A stretch of 64,000 nt of DNA, taken from the NCBI RefSeq assembly GCF_029269835.1, contig NZ_JARJBB010000001.1, positions 124,001 to 188,000 on the forward strand, read 5' to 3'. Shown piece after piece: positions 15,929 through 23,968 of the stretch. Under the pieces are notes generated by a model that worked only from the letters and a program-made list of their open reading frames with translations, was not told where the DNA came from and did not search any database. Each line of letters starts with the position of its first letter. The first letter of the stretch is position 1. Position numbers and translations under genes: made by a program. This DNA comes from Streptomyces tropicalis. GTDB taxonomy: Bacteria; Actinomycetota; Actinomycetes; Streptomycetales; Streptomycetaceae.

Positions 15929-17329
15929 TCACACCGCGGGCACGCAGCGGCCGTCCTGCGTCCGGTACCGCCACCGGGCGCCCTCGCGGACCAGTTCCCG
16001 CACGGCGCCGACGAACCGCTCCACGTGCTCGTCGGGCGTGCCCGCGCCGAAGCTGACCCGGATCGCGTTGAGGGACCTCTCCCCCGGCGCGGCCTCCGGG
16101 GCGCCGCACTCCCCCTGGGTCTGCGGGTCGCCGCCGAGCAGCGTGCGCAGCAGCGGGTGGGCGCAGAAGAGGCCGTCGCGGACGCCGATGCCGTACTCGG
16201 CGGAGAGCGCGGCGGCGAAGTGGGAGCTGTTCCAGCCCTCGACGACGAAGGAGAGCACGCCGACCCGCGGCGCGTCGTCGCCGAAGAGGGACAGCACCCT
16301 GACCTCGGGCACCTCGGCCAGTCCGGCCCGGACCCGGGCGAGCAGGTCCTGCTCACGGGCCACCAGCGACGCGAAGCCGGCGTCGGACAGGGCCCGGCAG
16401 GCGGAGGCGACGGCGTAGGCGCCGATCACGTTCGGGGAGCCGGCCTCGTGGCGGGCGGCACCCGCGTGCCACTCCACCTCGACCCCGCCGTCCGCGCGCC
16501 GGGCGACCCGGCGGCTGGCGCCGCCCCCGGCGAGGTAGGGCTCGGCCTCCACCAGCCAGTCGGCGCGGCCGGCGAGCACGCCGGAGCCGAAGGGGGCGTA
16601 GAGCTTGTGCCCGGAGAAGGCCACCCAGTCCACGTCCAGGTCCCGCACCGACACCGGGTGATGGGGGGCCAGCTGCGCCGCGTCCAGGACGATGCGGGCG
16701 CCGTGCGCGTGGGCCGCGGCGGCCAGCTCCCGTACCGGCCACAGCTCGCCGGTGACGTTGGAGGCGCCGGTGACGCAGACCAGGGCCGGGCCGTCGTGGC
16801 CCGCCCCGGCCGGGCGCGGCCGGGAGCCCGGGGAGGGGCTGCGGTCGGCGAGGGCCCGCTCCAGGATCCGCACGGCGTCCCGCGGGGTGCGCGGCGCGTC
16901 GAGGAAGGTGACGTCCGCGTCCCGCCAGGGCAGCAGCGAGGCGTGGTGCTCGGTCTCGAAGACGTAGACCCGGCAGCCGGCCGGCAGGGCGTGCGCCAGC
17001 AGGTTGAGGGAGTCGGTGGTGGAGCGGGTGAAGACGACCTGGTCGCCGCTCCGGCAGTCGAGGAAGTCCGCGACGGTGGTGCGGGCGTTCTCGAACAGGT
17101 CGGTGGAGAGCTGGGACAGGTGGCCGGCGCCGCGGTGCACGCTGCCGTAGTAGGGCGCGTACGCCGCCACGTCGTCCCAGACGCGCTGGAGGGCGGGGGC
17201 GCTGGCGGCGTAGTCGAGGGCGGCGTAGGCGACCTCGCCGCCGGTGACGAGCGGCACGGTGACGTCCCGCCCCAGCACGGGCAGCGGGGCGGCGAGGGAA
17301 CGGTCGGCGAGAACGGTGGAGACGGACAT
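15929..17329 (-). CDS. class V aminotransferase / cysteine desulfurase-like PLP enzyme
   Basis: A 466-residue fold-type I PLP enzyme. The NifS/CsdA-like features are DYAASAPALQRVWD at about 39, the substrate-phosphate region ARTTVADFLDC, TEHHASLLPW with the PLP-stacking histidine, the aspartate in VLDAAQLAPHH, and the PLP lysine in FSGHKLYAPFGSG. No obvious mobile-loop catalytic cysteine typical of IscS (SSGSAC) is visible; the region corresponding to it reads RDGLFCAHPLL, whose cysteine could serve. A SAM-IV riboswitch in its 5' leader (17556-17670) strongly suggests a role in methionine, SAM or sulfur metabolism. ATG 17329 has a GGGAG site. The exact reaction is uncertain. Confidence 0.85.
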   Translation of the reverse strand: MSVSTVLADRSLAAPLPVLGRDVTVPLVTGGEVAYAALDYAASAPALQRVWDDVAAYAPYYGSVHRGAGHLSQLSTDLFENARTTVADFLDCRSGDQVVFTRSTTDSLNLLAHALPAGCRVYVFETEHHASLLPWRDADVTFLDAPRTPRDAVRILERALADRSPSPGSRPRPAGAGHDGPALVCVTGASNVTGELWPVRELAAAAHAHGARIVLDAAQLAPHHPVSVRDLDVDWVAFSGHKLYAPFGSGVLAGRADWLVEAEPYLAGGGASRRVARRADGGVEVEWHAGAARHEAGSPNVIGAYAVASACRALSDAGFASLVAREQDLLARVRAGLAEVPEVRVLSLFGDDAPRVGVLSFVVEGWNSSHFAAALSAEYGIGVRDGLFCAHPLLRTLLGGDPQTQGECGAPEAAPGERSLNAIRVSFGAGTPDEHVERFVGAVRELVREGARWRYRTQDGRCVPAV

Positions 17330-17469
17330 GGCGGAACTCCCGTGAGGCAGGCCCGGTCGCCGTGCCGGACGGCGCGGGAAACCGCGGAACACGCGTCGAC
17401 GGCACGGGAGCACAGGGGGCGGGGAAGCAGAAAGGAACGATGGGCGTGCGGAGGCGGGGCGCTGCGGCC

Positions 17470-17490
17470 CTAGCTCATTCGCTTGCTCAC
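17470..17490 (-). CDS. possible 6-residue upstream leader ORF
   Basis: GTG AGC AAG CGA ATG AGC TAG encodes a hexapeptide (MSKRMS). A strong ribosome site, GAGGGAG, occurs 6 nt upstream (17497-17503). It lies between the SAM-IV aptamer and the PLP enzyme start (140 nt further). It includes one Met codon internally. It could be a leader peptide whose translation is the actual riboswitch target, or a chance ORF. Confidence 0.4.
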   Translation of the reverse strand: MSKRMS

Positions 17491-17512
17491 GGAAGGCTCC
17501 CTCGAACGACCA

Positions 17513-17555
17513 GGACCCCTGGCCCCACGCTGCCTCGGCAGCGCGCGAGGGGTCC
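17513..17555 (-). promoter_or_regulatory. hairpin in the SAM-IV expression platform
   Basis: On the minus strand GGACCCCT (17548-17555) can pair with AGGGGTCC (17513-17520), enclosing a second GCTGC/GCAGC stem (17529-17542) with a CTCG loop. It begins immediately after the aptamer's last conserved segment (GCAAGCG). It could be an intrinsic terminator or a structure controlling the ribosome site at 17497-17503. Confidence 0.6.
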
Positions 17556-17670
17556 GCGCTTGCCGTGGACCCTGCTGTCCACGGCCTGGTCCTCACCCGG
17601 GGCACCCCGCCACGGACGGAGGGTTGCCGGACAGCCGGCCGGGGCCGAAGGGCTGTCGCTCATGACCTGG
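17556..17670 (-). promoter_or_regulatory. SAM-IV riboswitch aptamer
   Basis: The minus strand reads through the SAM-IV consensus: the P1 strand GGTCATGAGCGACAGC, the P2/P3 arms, the SAM core CGGCAACCCTCC, then GCGGGGTGCCCCGGGTGA and the closing GACC. A downstream hairpin (GCCGTGGAC/GTCCACGGC) leads to the 3' pseudoknot strand GCAAGCG. SAM-IV aptamers bind S-adenosylmethionine and repress sulfur/methionine genes in actinobacteria (established). It precedes the class V PLP enzyme gene on the same strand. Boundaries are good to about 5 nt. Confidence 0.92.
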
Positions 17671-17705
17671 TTCCACATCCTGCCACACGGTCTTCGGCGC
17701 GCAAG

Positions 17706-17730
17706 GCGCGGTCCGCCATACGGACCGCGC
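17706..17730 (-). terminator. terminator downstream of trpD
   Basis: A perfect 10-bp inverted repeat (GCGCGGTCCG / CGGACCGCGC) with a 5-nt CCATA loop, 63 nt after the trpD stop and 36 nt upstream of the SAM-IV aptamer. It insulates the riboswitch-controlled unit from trpD transcription. Confidence 0.8.
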
Positions 17731-17792
17731 CCCGTGCGCGACGTGCGGATCAGGCGTTGCCGGCCTTCTCCCGGCGCTCGCCGCCGTGCGGA

Positions 17793-18857
17793 TCAGGCGT
17801 TGCTGGCCTTGACCCAGCGCTCCAGCGTACGGGCGGCCGCCCCGGAGTCGAGGGACTCGGCGGCCCGGTCCATGCCGGCCCGGATCTGCTGGGCCAGCGT
17901 GCCGGGGCCCGGTGCCAGGGCGACCAGCGCAGCCGCCGAGTTCAGCACGACCGCGTCCCGCACCGGACCGCGCTCGCCGTCCAGCAGACGGCGGGCCACC
18001 CCGGCGTTGTAGGAGGCGTCGGCGCCGCGCAGAGCCTCCACCGGCACCAGCTCCAGGCCCACGTCCCGCGGGTCGAAGCGCTCCTCGGTGACGGCGCCGT
18101 CCCGCACCACCCACACCCGGGAGGTGGCGGTGGTGGTCAGCTCGTCGAGGCCGTCGTCGCCGCGGAAGACCAGGGAGGAGTTGCCGCGCTCGGCGAACAC
18201 CCCGGCGATCATCGGCGCCATGCGCGGGTCGGCGACCCCGACCGCCTGGGCCTTGACCCGCGCCGGGTTGGTCAGCGGGCCGAGGGCGTTGAAGACGGTC
18301 CGGATGCCCAGCTGGCCGCGCGCGGCCGCCACGTGCCGCAGGGCCGGGTGGAACTTCACCGCGAAGCAGAAGGTGATGCCCGCCTCCTCCGCGACCTGGG
18401 CGACCCGCTGCGGGGTCAGGTCGAGGTTCACGCCGAGCTGCTCCAGGACGTCGGAGGAGCCCGACGCCGAGGAGGCCGCGCGGTTGCCGTGCTTGACCAC
18501 CTTCGCGCCGGTCCCGGCGACCACCAGCGCCGACATGGTGGAGATGTTGACCGTCTTCGCGCCGTCGCCGCCGGTGCCGACGATGTCGACGGTGGGGCCC
18601 GACACCTCGATCACCCGGGCGTGCTCGTACATGGCCCGGACCACGCCGGTGATCTCCTCGACCGTCTCGCCCTTGGCCCGCAGCGCCACCGCGAAGCCGG
18701 CGATCTGGGCGTCGGTCGCCTCGCCGCGCATGATCCGGTCCATCGCCCAGGCCGTGTCGTCGGCGCTCTGGTCACGGCCCTCGAGCAGGCCGTTCAGCAC
18801 CTGGGGCCAGGAACGGCCCGCCGCGGTGTCGCCTCCAGCGGGGGTCACAGCGCTCAT
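17793..18857 (-). CDS. trpD: anthranilate phosphoribosyltransferase
   Basis: Second step of tryptophan biosynthesis: anthranilate plus PRPP gives N-(5-phosphoribosyl)-anthranilate. The 354-residue length is normal. Motifs are the PRPP site [20 protein letters not shown] (about 90-109), [21 protein letters not shown] and the [11 protein letters not shown] anthranilate-site loop. ATG 18857 has AGGAG about 7 nt upstream. A -10-like TAGGGT at 18914-18919 predicts a leader of about 50 nt. It is codirectional with qcrB, from which a 15-bp hairpin separates it. No leader peptide rich in Trp is visible. Its 3' end has a 25-bp imperfect copy 43 bp downstream. Confidence 0.97.
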   Translation of the reverse strand: MSAVTPAGGDTAAGRSWPQVLNGLLEGRDQSADDTAWAMDRIMRGEATDAQIAGFAVALRAKGETVEEITGVVRAMYEHARVIEVSGPTVDIVGTGGDGAKTVNISTMSALVVAGTGAKVVKHGNRAASSASGSSDVLEQLGVNLDLTPQRVAQVAEEAGITFCFAVKFHPALRHVAAARGQLGIRTVFNALGPLTNPARVKAQAVGVADPRMAPMIAGVFAERGNSSLVFRGDDGLDELTTTATSRVWVVRDGAVTEERFDPRDVGLELVPVEALRGADASYNAGVARRLLDGERGPVRDAVVLNSAAALVALAPGPGTLAQQIRAGMDRAAESLDSGAAARTLERWVKASNA

Positions 18858-18913
18858 AAGCCGCTCCTGGATCGGCGCCCCGCGGGCCGGGACGCATCTG
18901 TCGTACGGTCCCC

Positions 18914-18919
18914 ACCCTA
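18914..18919 (-). promoter_or_regulatory. -10 element of trpD
   Basis: TAGGGT on the minus strand, about 56 nt upstream of the trpD start; no convincing -35. The sequence around it (GGGCTGGATAGGGT) matches the pimB start region (GGGTTGGATAGGGT) at 13 of 14 positions. Confidence 0.4.
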
Positions 18920-18937
18920 TCCAGCCCCGGACAGGGC

Positions 18938-18971
18938 GAAGGGCCCGGTCCGTACCCGGACCGGGCCCTTC
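18938..18971 (-). terminator. terminator of the ctaE-qcrCAB operon
   Basis: A perfect 15-bp stem, GAAGGGCCCGGTCCG (18938-18952) with CGGACCGGGCCCTTC (18957-18971), and a 4-nt TACC loop, 25 nt after the qcrB stop. Confidence 0.9.
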
Positions 18972-18995
18972 GTCGTGGCGTGGCGTGCGCAGCGA

Positions 18996-20633
18996 TCAGT
19001 GGTGGCCGTGGCCGCTCGTGATCTCCTTGTACTCCTCGACGCTCGGCTTCGGGATCTGGGAGTCCTCGCCGTAGTAGGCGTTGCTGAGCTTGGCGCGCAG
19101 CTTCTCCGAGCCCTTGACCTTGCGCTCGACACCGTTCTCGTCGACCGTCGGGCCGATCTCGGCCGGCTGGTACTGCTCGTGCGCCGTGAGGGTGTGCAGC
19201 TGCTCCTGGCTGAGCGGCTCGTGGACCTCGATGAACTCACCGTGCGGCAGGCGCTTGATGATGCCGGTCTCGCGACCGTGCAGCACCTTGTCCCGGTCCC
19301 GGCGCTGGAGGCCGAGGCAGATCCGCTTGGTGATGACGAACGCGAGCACCGGTCCGGCGAAGAACGCGATCCGGACGAACCAGGTCACGGCGTTGAGCGA
19401 CAGGTGGAAGTGCGTGGCGAACAGGTCGTTGCCACCACCGATCAGACCCACCATGTAGATCGTGATCCAGGCGACGCCGAACGCGGTGCGGGTCGGGGCG
19501 TTGCGCGGGCGGTCCAGGATGTGGTGCTCGCTCTTGTCTCCGGTGACCCAGGACTCCACGAAAGGGTAGAGCGCGATCATCATGAGGACCACACCGAACA
19601 TGACCAGCGGGATGAACACCCCGAGGATCAGCGTGTGACCCCAGAAGTTGATCTCCCAGCCCGGCATCGCACGGATGAGGCCCTCCGCGAAGCCCATGTA
19701 CCAGTCGGGCTGGGCGCCGGTGGACACCTGGTCCGGCCGGTAGGGGCCCATGGCCCAGATCGGGTTGACCGAGAACAGTGCCGCGATGGCCGCGATCACA
19801 CCGAAGACCAGGAAGAAGAAGCCTCCGGCCTTGGCCATGTACACCGGCAGCAGCGGCATGCCGACGACGTTGTTGTTCGTCTTGCCGGGACCCGCGAACT
19901 GCGTGTGCTTGTGGTAGAAGACCAGGATCAGGTGGCCCACCATCAGGCCGAGCATGATGCCCGGCAGCAGCAGGATGTGGATCGAGTAGAACCGGGCCAC
20001 GAAGTCGCCGCCGGGGAACTGCCCGCCGAAGAGGAAGAACGACAGGTACGTGCCGACGACCGGCACGGACAGGATCGCGCCCTCCATGAAGCGGACACCG
20101 GTGCCGGAGAGCAGGTCGTCCGGGAGCGAGTAGCCGGTGAAACCGGTGAACATGCCCAGGACGAAGAGCAGGAAGCCGAACAGCCAGTTGACCTCACGCG
20201 GCTTGCGGAACGCGCCGGTGAAGAACACGCGCATCATGTGCACGAACATGCCGCCGAGGAAGATCAGCGCGGCCCAGTGGTGGATCTGCCGGATGAGCAG
20301 GCCACCGCGCACGTCGAAGGAGATGTGCAGGGTCGAGTTGAACGCCTCGCTCATCAGCTGTCCCTGCAGCGGGACGTAGCTGCCGTGGTAGACCACCTCG
20401 TTCATCGACGGGTGGAAGAACAGCGTCAGGTACACACCCGTGAGGATGATGATGAGGAAGCTGTACATGCAGACTTCGCCGAGCATGAACGACCAGTGGT
20501 CGGGGAAGATCTTGCGCATGTTGGCCTTGGCCAGGGAGTAGATCCCGAGCCGGCCGTCGGCCCAGTCGGCGACGCGCTCGCCGGCCGGTGCCTTCCCGCG
20601 CGAGCGGGACTCGTTGCTGGATGTAGTGCTCAT
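18996..20633 (-). CDS. qcrB: cytochrome bcc complex cytochrome b subunit
   Basis: The membrane cytochrome b of the menaquinol:cytochrome c reductase, 545 residues. It carries two b hemes and the quinol-oxidising site. Visible are the heme histidines in the RQIHHWAALIFLG and FYSIHILLLPG helices, GYSLPDDLLSGTG, and the Qo-site region FSVNPIWAMGPYRPDQVSTGAQPDWYMGF containing the PDWY variant of PEWY. The extended hydrophilic C-terminus (from about 430) is typical of actinobacterial QcrB. The ATG overlaps the qcrA stop by 4 nt (ATGA), so it is translationally coupled. It is the last gene of ctaE-qcrCAB. Confidence 0.98.
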   Translation of the reverse strand: MSTTSSNESRSRGKAPAGERVADWADGRLGIYSLAKANMRKIFPDHWSFMLGEVCMYSFLIIILTGVYLTLFFHPSMNEVVYHGSYVPLQGQLMSEAFNSTLHISFDVRGGLLIRQIHHWAALIFLGGMFVHMMRVFFTGAFRKPREVNWLFGFLLFVLGMFTGFTGYSLPDDLLSGTGVRFMEGAILSVPVVGTYLSFFLFGGQFPGGDFVARFYSIHILLLPGIMLGLMVGHLILVFYHKHTQFAGPGKTNNNVVGMPLLPVYMAKAGGFFFLVFGVIAAIAALFSVNPIWAMGPYRPDQVSTGAQPDWYMGFAEGLIRAMPGWEINFWGHTLILGVFIPLVMFGVVLMMIALYPFVESWVTGDKSEHHILDRPRNAPTRTAFGVAWITIYMVGLIGGGNDLFATHFHLSLNAVTWFVRIAFFAGPVLAFVITKRICLGLQRRDRDKVLHGRETGIIKRLPHGEFIEVHEPLSQEQLHTLTAHEQYQPAEIGPTVDENGVERKVKGSEKLRAKLSNAYYGEDSQIPKPSVEEYKEITSGHGHH

Positions 20634-21697
20634 CCGCGCTCCCAGAATGCAGGACCGACGGGCTCCTCGAAGTCGCCGAGCGCCTGGAGGTAACCCTCGC
20701 TGTCCACGCCGATGCGCAGCTGCGGCAGGGCGTGGCCGGCGGGGCCGAAGATCACTCGGGCACCGTCGGAGAGGTCGAAGGTGGACTGGTGGCACGGGCA
20801 CAGCACGTGGTGCGTCTGCTGCTCGTACAGGGAGATCGGGCAGCCCACGTGGGTGCAGATCTTCGAGTAGGCCACGACACCCTGGTGCGACCAGTCGAGC
20901 TCGCGCTTGTCCTTGATGTTGTCCGGCTGGAGCCGGACGATCATCAGGGCCGCCTTGGCGATCTCGGTCTGGAAGTCCTCGTCGGTCTCCTTCAGCCCGT
21001 CGGGCATGGCGAAGGTGAGCGAGCCCACGGCGACGTCCTCGGGGCGCAGCGGCAGGTTGGTGTTCATGTTGACGAGGCGCTTGCCCTTGGCCCACAGGGT
21101 GTGGCGCAGCTTGTCGCCGGGCAGCGGACCGAGGTCGCGCAGCAGCACGATGCCGGAGAGCGGCACCAGGGTGAGCGCGCCGAGCATGGTGGTGCGGATC
21201 AGCTTGCGGCGGCCGAGCTGCGACTCCTGGGCGCCCAGCTTGAAGTCCGCGTGGACCTTCGCACGGGTGTCGGGGTCCGCGGCGATCGCGTGGCGCTCGT
21301 CGGCGACCTCCACGTCGGACATCAGGGTGCGGGCCCAGTGGACCGCGCCCGCGCCGATGCAGAACAGCGCCAGTCCCAGCGTCAGGCCCAGCGCGAAGTT
21401 CAGCGCGCTGATGTGGCCCAGCGGGAAGACGTAGATCGCCTTGTCCTTCGGGATCGCCACGTAGGAGGCGATGAAGGCGACGGCGGCGAGCATGGACACC
21501 GTGAACAGCAGGGCGACCGTCCGCTCGGACCGCCGGGCGGCCCGCTCGTCGACGTCCTGGATCCGGTGCTCGTGGGGCGGCAGGCCCGGGTCGGCGAACG
21601 GGTTCTTCTCGTCCGCGACGGACACCGCGCCGTGGGCGCCCTCGTGGGCGGCCTGCTCAGCGGGCAGGTTCTCTTCGGGAATGTCTTGGCTACTCAT
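20630..21697 (-). CDS. qcrA: cytochrome bcc complex Rieske iron-sulfur subunit
   Basis: A 355-residue actinobacterial-type Rieske protein with three transmembrane helices (about 60-80, 95-117, 170-190), unlike the single-helix mitochondrial type. The [2Fe-2S] ligands are in CTHVGC (about 279-284) and CPCHQS (about 297-302), each supplying one Cys and one His, plus the disulfide cysteines. A twin-arginine, LGRRKLIRTT, precedes the third helix; in S. coelicolor QcrA this helix is inserted by Tat after the first two use Sec (established). It overlaps qcrB and qcrC by 4 nt on each side. Confidence 0.97.
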   Translation of the reverse strand: MSSQDIPEENLPAEQAAHEGAHGAVSVADEKNPFADPGLPPHEHRIQDVDERAARRSERTVALLFTVSMLAAVAFIASYVAIPKDKAIYVFPLGHISALNFALGLTLGLALFCIGAGAVHWARTLMSDVEVADERHAIAADPDTRAKVHADFKLGAQESQLGRRKLIRTTMLGALTLVPLSGIVLLRDLGPLPGDKLRHTLWAKGKRLVNMNTNLPLRPEDVAVGSLTFAMPDGLKETDEDFQTEIAKAALMIVRLQPDNIKDKRELDWSHQGVVAYSKICTHVGCPISLYEQQTHHVLCPCHQSTFDLSDGARVIFGPAGHALPQLRIGVDSEGYLQALGDFEEPVGPAFWERG

Positions 21698-22503
21698 GAC
21701 TTCTTGGCCTTTGCGGTCCGCGCGGCGACCCAGACGGCGACGGCGATCAGCGCGCCCAGTCCGAAGACCCAGGCGAACAGACCCTCACTGACCGGACCGA
21801 GGCCGCCCAGCTCGAAGCCGCCCGGGGTCACGGTCTCGTTGCCGTTGACCGCGTTCAGGTACGCGATGATGTCCTTCTTGTTCTTCGCCGTCATCGTCGT
21901 GTCGGGGAAGGACGGCATGTTCTGCGGGCCGGTCTGCATGGCCTCGAAGATGTGCTTCGGGGACACGTCGCCCAGGTCCGGAGCGAACTTGCCGTGTGTC
22001 AGCGCACCGCCATGGCCGGTGAAGTTGTGGCACTGCGCGCAGTTCGTGCGGAACAGCTCACCGCCCTTGGCGATGTCCGCGCCCTCCGGGCTGTAGTCGT
22101 TCTTGGTGGGCACGGCCGGGCCGGCACCCAGGGAGGCGATGTACGCCGCGAGCTGGTCGATCTCGGCCTGCGAGTAGATGACCTTCTTCGCCGGCACCTG
22201 CGCGCCGGGCTGCTGGGCCGGCATACGGCCGGTGCCGACCTGGAAGTCCACGGCGGCGGCGCCGACGCCGACCAGGCTCGGACCGTCACTGGAGCCCTGG
22301 CCACCGGTGCCGTGGCAGCTGGCGCAGCCGACCTCGTAGAGCTTCTTGCCCTGCTCGATGGTGAGGGACTGGGCCGTGTCGTCGGCCTTCGCCTTGCTCG
22401 CGGGCGCGAACGCGGTGTACAGCCCCCCAGTGGCCGCCAGCGCGAGGAGTAGGACGACGACCGCCGCCAGCGGATGGCGTCGTCGTGCGGAGAGCTTTTT
22501 CAC
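21694..22503 (-). CDS. qcrC: cytochrome bcc complex diheme cytochrome c subunit
   Basis: A 269-residue membrane-anchored diheme cytochrome c passing electrons from the Rieske centre to the aa3 oxidase. It has an uncleaved N-terminal anchor (about 12-34), two CxxCH sites (CASCH about 60-64, CAQCH about 155-159) with methionine ligands in the GRMPAQQ and NMPSFP segments, and a C-terminal transmembrane helix (about 240-262). Actinobacteria lack a soluble cytochrome c, so this subunit builds the bcc-aa3 supercomplex (established). The start is GTG, and the stop overlaps qcrA. Confidence 0.97.
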   Translation of the reverse strand: MKKLSARRRHPLAAVVVLLLALAATGGLYTAFAPASKAKADDTAQSLTIEQGKKLYEVGCASCHGTGGQGSSDGPSLVGVGAAAVDFQVGTGRMPAQQPGAQVPAKKVIYSQAEIDQLAAYIASLGAGPAVPTKNDYSPEGADIAKGGELFRTNCAQCHNFTGHGGALTHGKFAPDLGDVSPKHIFEAMQTGPQNMPSFPDTTMTAKNKKDIIAYLNAVNGNETVTPGGFELGGLGPVSEGLFAWVFGLGALIAVAVWVAARTAKAKKS

Positions 22504-22627
22504 GGATTACCCCGGTGTCAGGATCTTCTGCGTCGATGCTTCTGGATGTGGCTCGGTTCGCCGCGGGTGCTTCGGTCCTCGGACCTCCACGTTCGGGTGA
22601 AAACCGACCCGCCGCGGACGGCTCCGA

Positions 22628-23239
22628 TTACCGGATCAGGTAGATCGTGGCGAAGAGCCCGATCCAGACGACATCGACGAAGTGCCAGTAGTAGGACACG
22701 ACGATCGCGGCGGTCGCCTGCTCGTGGGTGAACCTCCGGGCCGCGTAGGTACGGCCGAGGACCAGCAGGAAGGCGATCAGGCCGCCCGTCACGTGCAGGC
22801 CGTGGAAGCCGGTGGTCAGGTAGAACACCGAGCCGTACGGGTCCGAGGACAGCGAGAGGCCGTCCTTCTTCACCAGCTCCGTGTACTCGAAGATCTGACC
22901 GCCGACGAAGATCGCACCCATGATGAAGGTGACGATGAACCAGCCCCGGAGCTTCTTCACGTCCCCGCGCTCGGCCGCGAACACGCCGAGCTGGCAGGTC
23001 AGCGAGGAGAGCACCAGGATCGTGGTGTTGGTCGCCGAGAACGGAAGGTTGAGATGACTTGCCATCTCCTTCCAGTGCGTCGGACCCGTCACCGATCGCA
23101 GGGTGAAGTACATCGCGAAGAGGGCCGCGAAGAACATCAGCTCGGAACTCAGCCAGATGATGGTTCCGACGCTGGTGAGGTTCGGCCGGTTGACCGACGG
23201 GTGCGCGTGCCCGGTTTCTACTGTCGTTGCTGTCGCCAC
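22628..23239 (-). CDS. ctaE: cytochrome c oxidase subunit III
   Basis: 203 residues and five transmembrane helices, typical of the short actinobacterial subunit III of aa3 oxidase. Conserved are [43 protein letters not shown] and [16 protein letters not shown] place the start at GTG 23239: the frame upstream encodes no sensible residues, and CATAAT ends 6 nt before it, predicting a leaderless message. It is the first gene of ctaE-qcrCAB, with 124 nt before qcrC. It is essential for assembly of the oxidase rather than catalysis. Confidence 0.95.
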   Translation of the reverse strand: MATATTVETGHAHPSVNRPNLTSVGTIIWLSSELMFFAALFAMYFTLRSVTGPTHWKEMASHLNLPFSATNTTILVLSSLTCQLGVFAAERGDVKKLRGWFIVTFIMGAIFVGGQIFEYTELVKKDGLSLSSDPYGSVFYLTTGFHGLHVTGGLIAFLLVLGRTYAARRFTHEQATAAIVVSYYWHFVDVVWIGLFATIYLIR

Positions 23240-23245
23240 GCCGAC

Positions 23246-23251
23246 ATTATG
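23246..23251 (-). promoter_or_regulatory. -10 box of the ctaE-qcrCAB operon
   Basis: CATAAT on the minus strand 6 nt before the GTG of ctaE, with no ribosome binding site between. This fits a leaderless transcript beginning at the start codon. The -35 region is not recognisable. Confidence 0.5.
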
Positions 23252-23426
23252 TCGCTCGCTTATCCCGCCCTCACTCCGGGGGGTGCCGTTCGGAGTGTCC
23301 GTGGGGTGTGTCCAGCCCGGATGGCCCATCGAAGGCCCGTTCCCGGCGCTGTTGACCAGGAGTTGAAGGGAGTAGCATCCGCGCCATCGGTACCCGGAAG
23401 TTCCCGACCAATGACGCGGAGGAACA

Positions 23427-23828
23427 ATGCAGGCGACCGCCACGGTGCTGGTCTACAGCGATGACGCCCGGACCCGGGAGCAGGTGCGGCTCGCGACCGG
23501 TCGGCGACCGGCCCCGGACGCCCCCGCCGTGGAGTTCCTGGAGTGCGCGACCCCGGACGCGGTGCTGCGGGAGCTGGACCGGGGCGGGATCGACGTCTGC
23601 GTCCTGGACGGCGAGGCCGTGCCCATGGGCGGCATGGGCCTGTGCCGGCAGATCAAGGACGAGGTCTTCCGGTGCCCGCCGGTGCTGCTGCTGATCGGCC
23701 GGCCGCAGGACGCCTGGCTGGCGACCTGGAGCCGGGCGGACGCGGCGGTGACCCTGCCGGTGGAGCCGGTGGAGTTCGCCTCCGCGCTGGCGTCCCTGCT
23801 GAGGGACCGCGCGGCCCTGAACGCCTGA
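23427..23828 (+). CDS. degenerate response-regulator receiver-domain protein
   Basis: A 133-residue single receiver-like domain without an output domain. The beta-alpha pattern fits: [17 protein letters not shown] with the acidic pair at about 12-13, then [19 protein letters not shown] with Asp near 58 at the phospho-acceptor position, and [14 protein letters not shown]. The conserved lysine near the C-terminus is missing (AAVTLPVEP where KP is usual), so phosphorylation-dependent switching is doubtful. It diverges from ctaE (187 nt between) and converges on the L,D-transpeptidase gene. Conserved position suggests a link to respiration or redox, but this is inference. Confidence 0.8.
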   Translation: MQATATVLVYSDDARTREQVRLATGRRPAPDAPAVEFLECATPDAVLRELDRGGIDVCVLDGEAVPMGGMGLCRQIKDEVFRCPPVLLLIGRPQDAWLATWSRADAAVTLPVEPVEFASALASLLRDRAALNA

Positions 23829-23864
23829 GCGGAGCCCGGAGCTCCGCCCGCCCGGCGCCGCGGT

Positions 23865-23916
23865 CCCGTACGGCCCGCGGAAAGCGCCTCAGGACGCCTT
23901 CCGCGGGCCGTACGGG
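23865..23916. terminator. bidirectional terminator
   Basis: A perfect 18-bp inverted repeat (23865-23882 with 23899-23916, starting CCCGTACGGCCCGCGGAA) around a 16-nt spacer. It lies between the convergent receiver gene (stop 23828) and the L,D-transpeptidase gene (stop 23969). Very stable. Confidence 0.92.
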
Positions 23917-23968
23917 GCCTGCGTGACCGGATGGGGCCGGCCGGGGCCGTGCGGCGCCCGGGCGGCGC

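Noticed and set aside
17565..20693. A 1042-codon plus-strand open frame over trpD and qcrB
   Set aside because: It is antisense to two core enzymes and runs through the SAM-IV riboswitch and two terminators; composition is Arg/Asp/His-rich with no recognisable motif.
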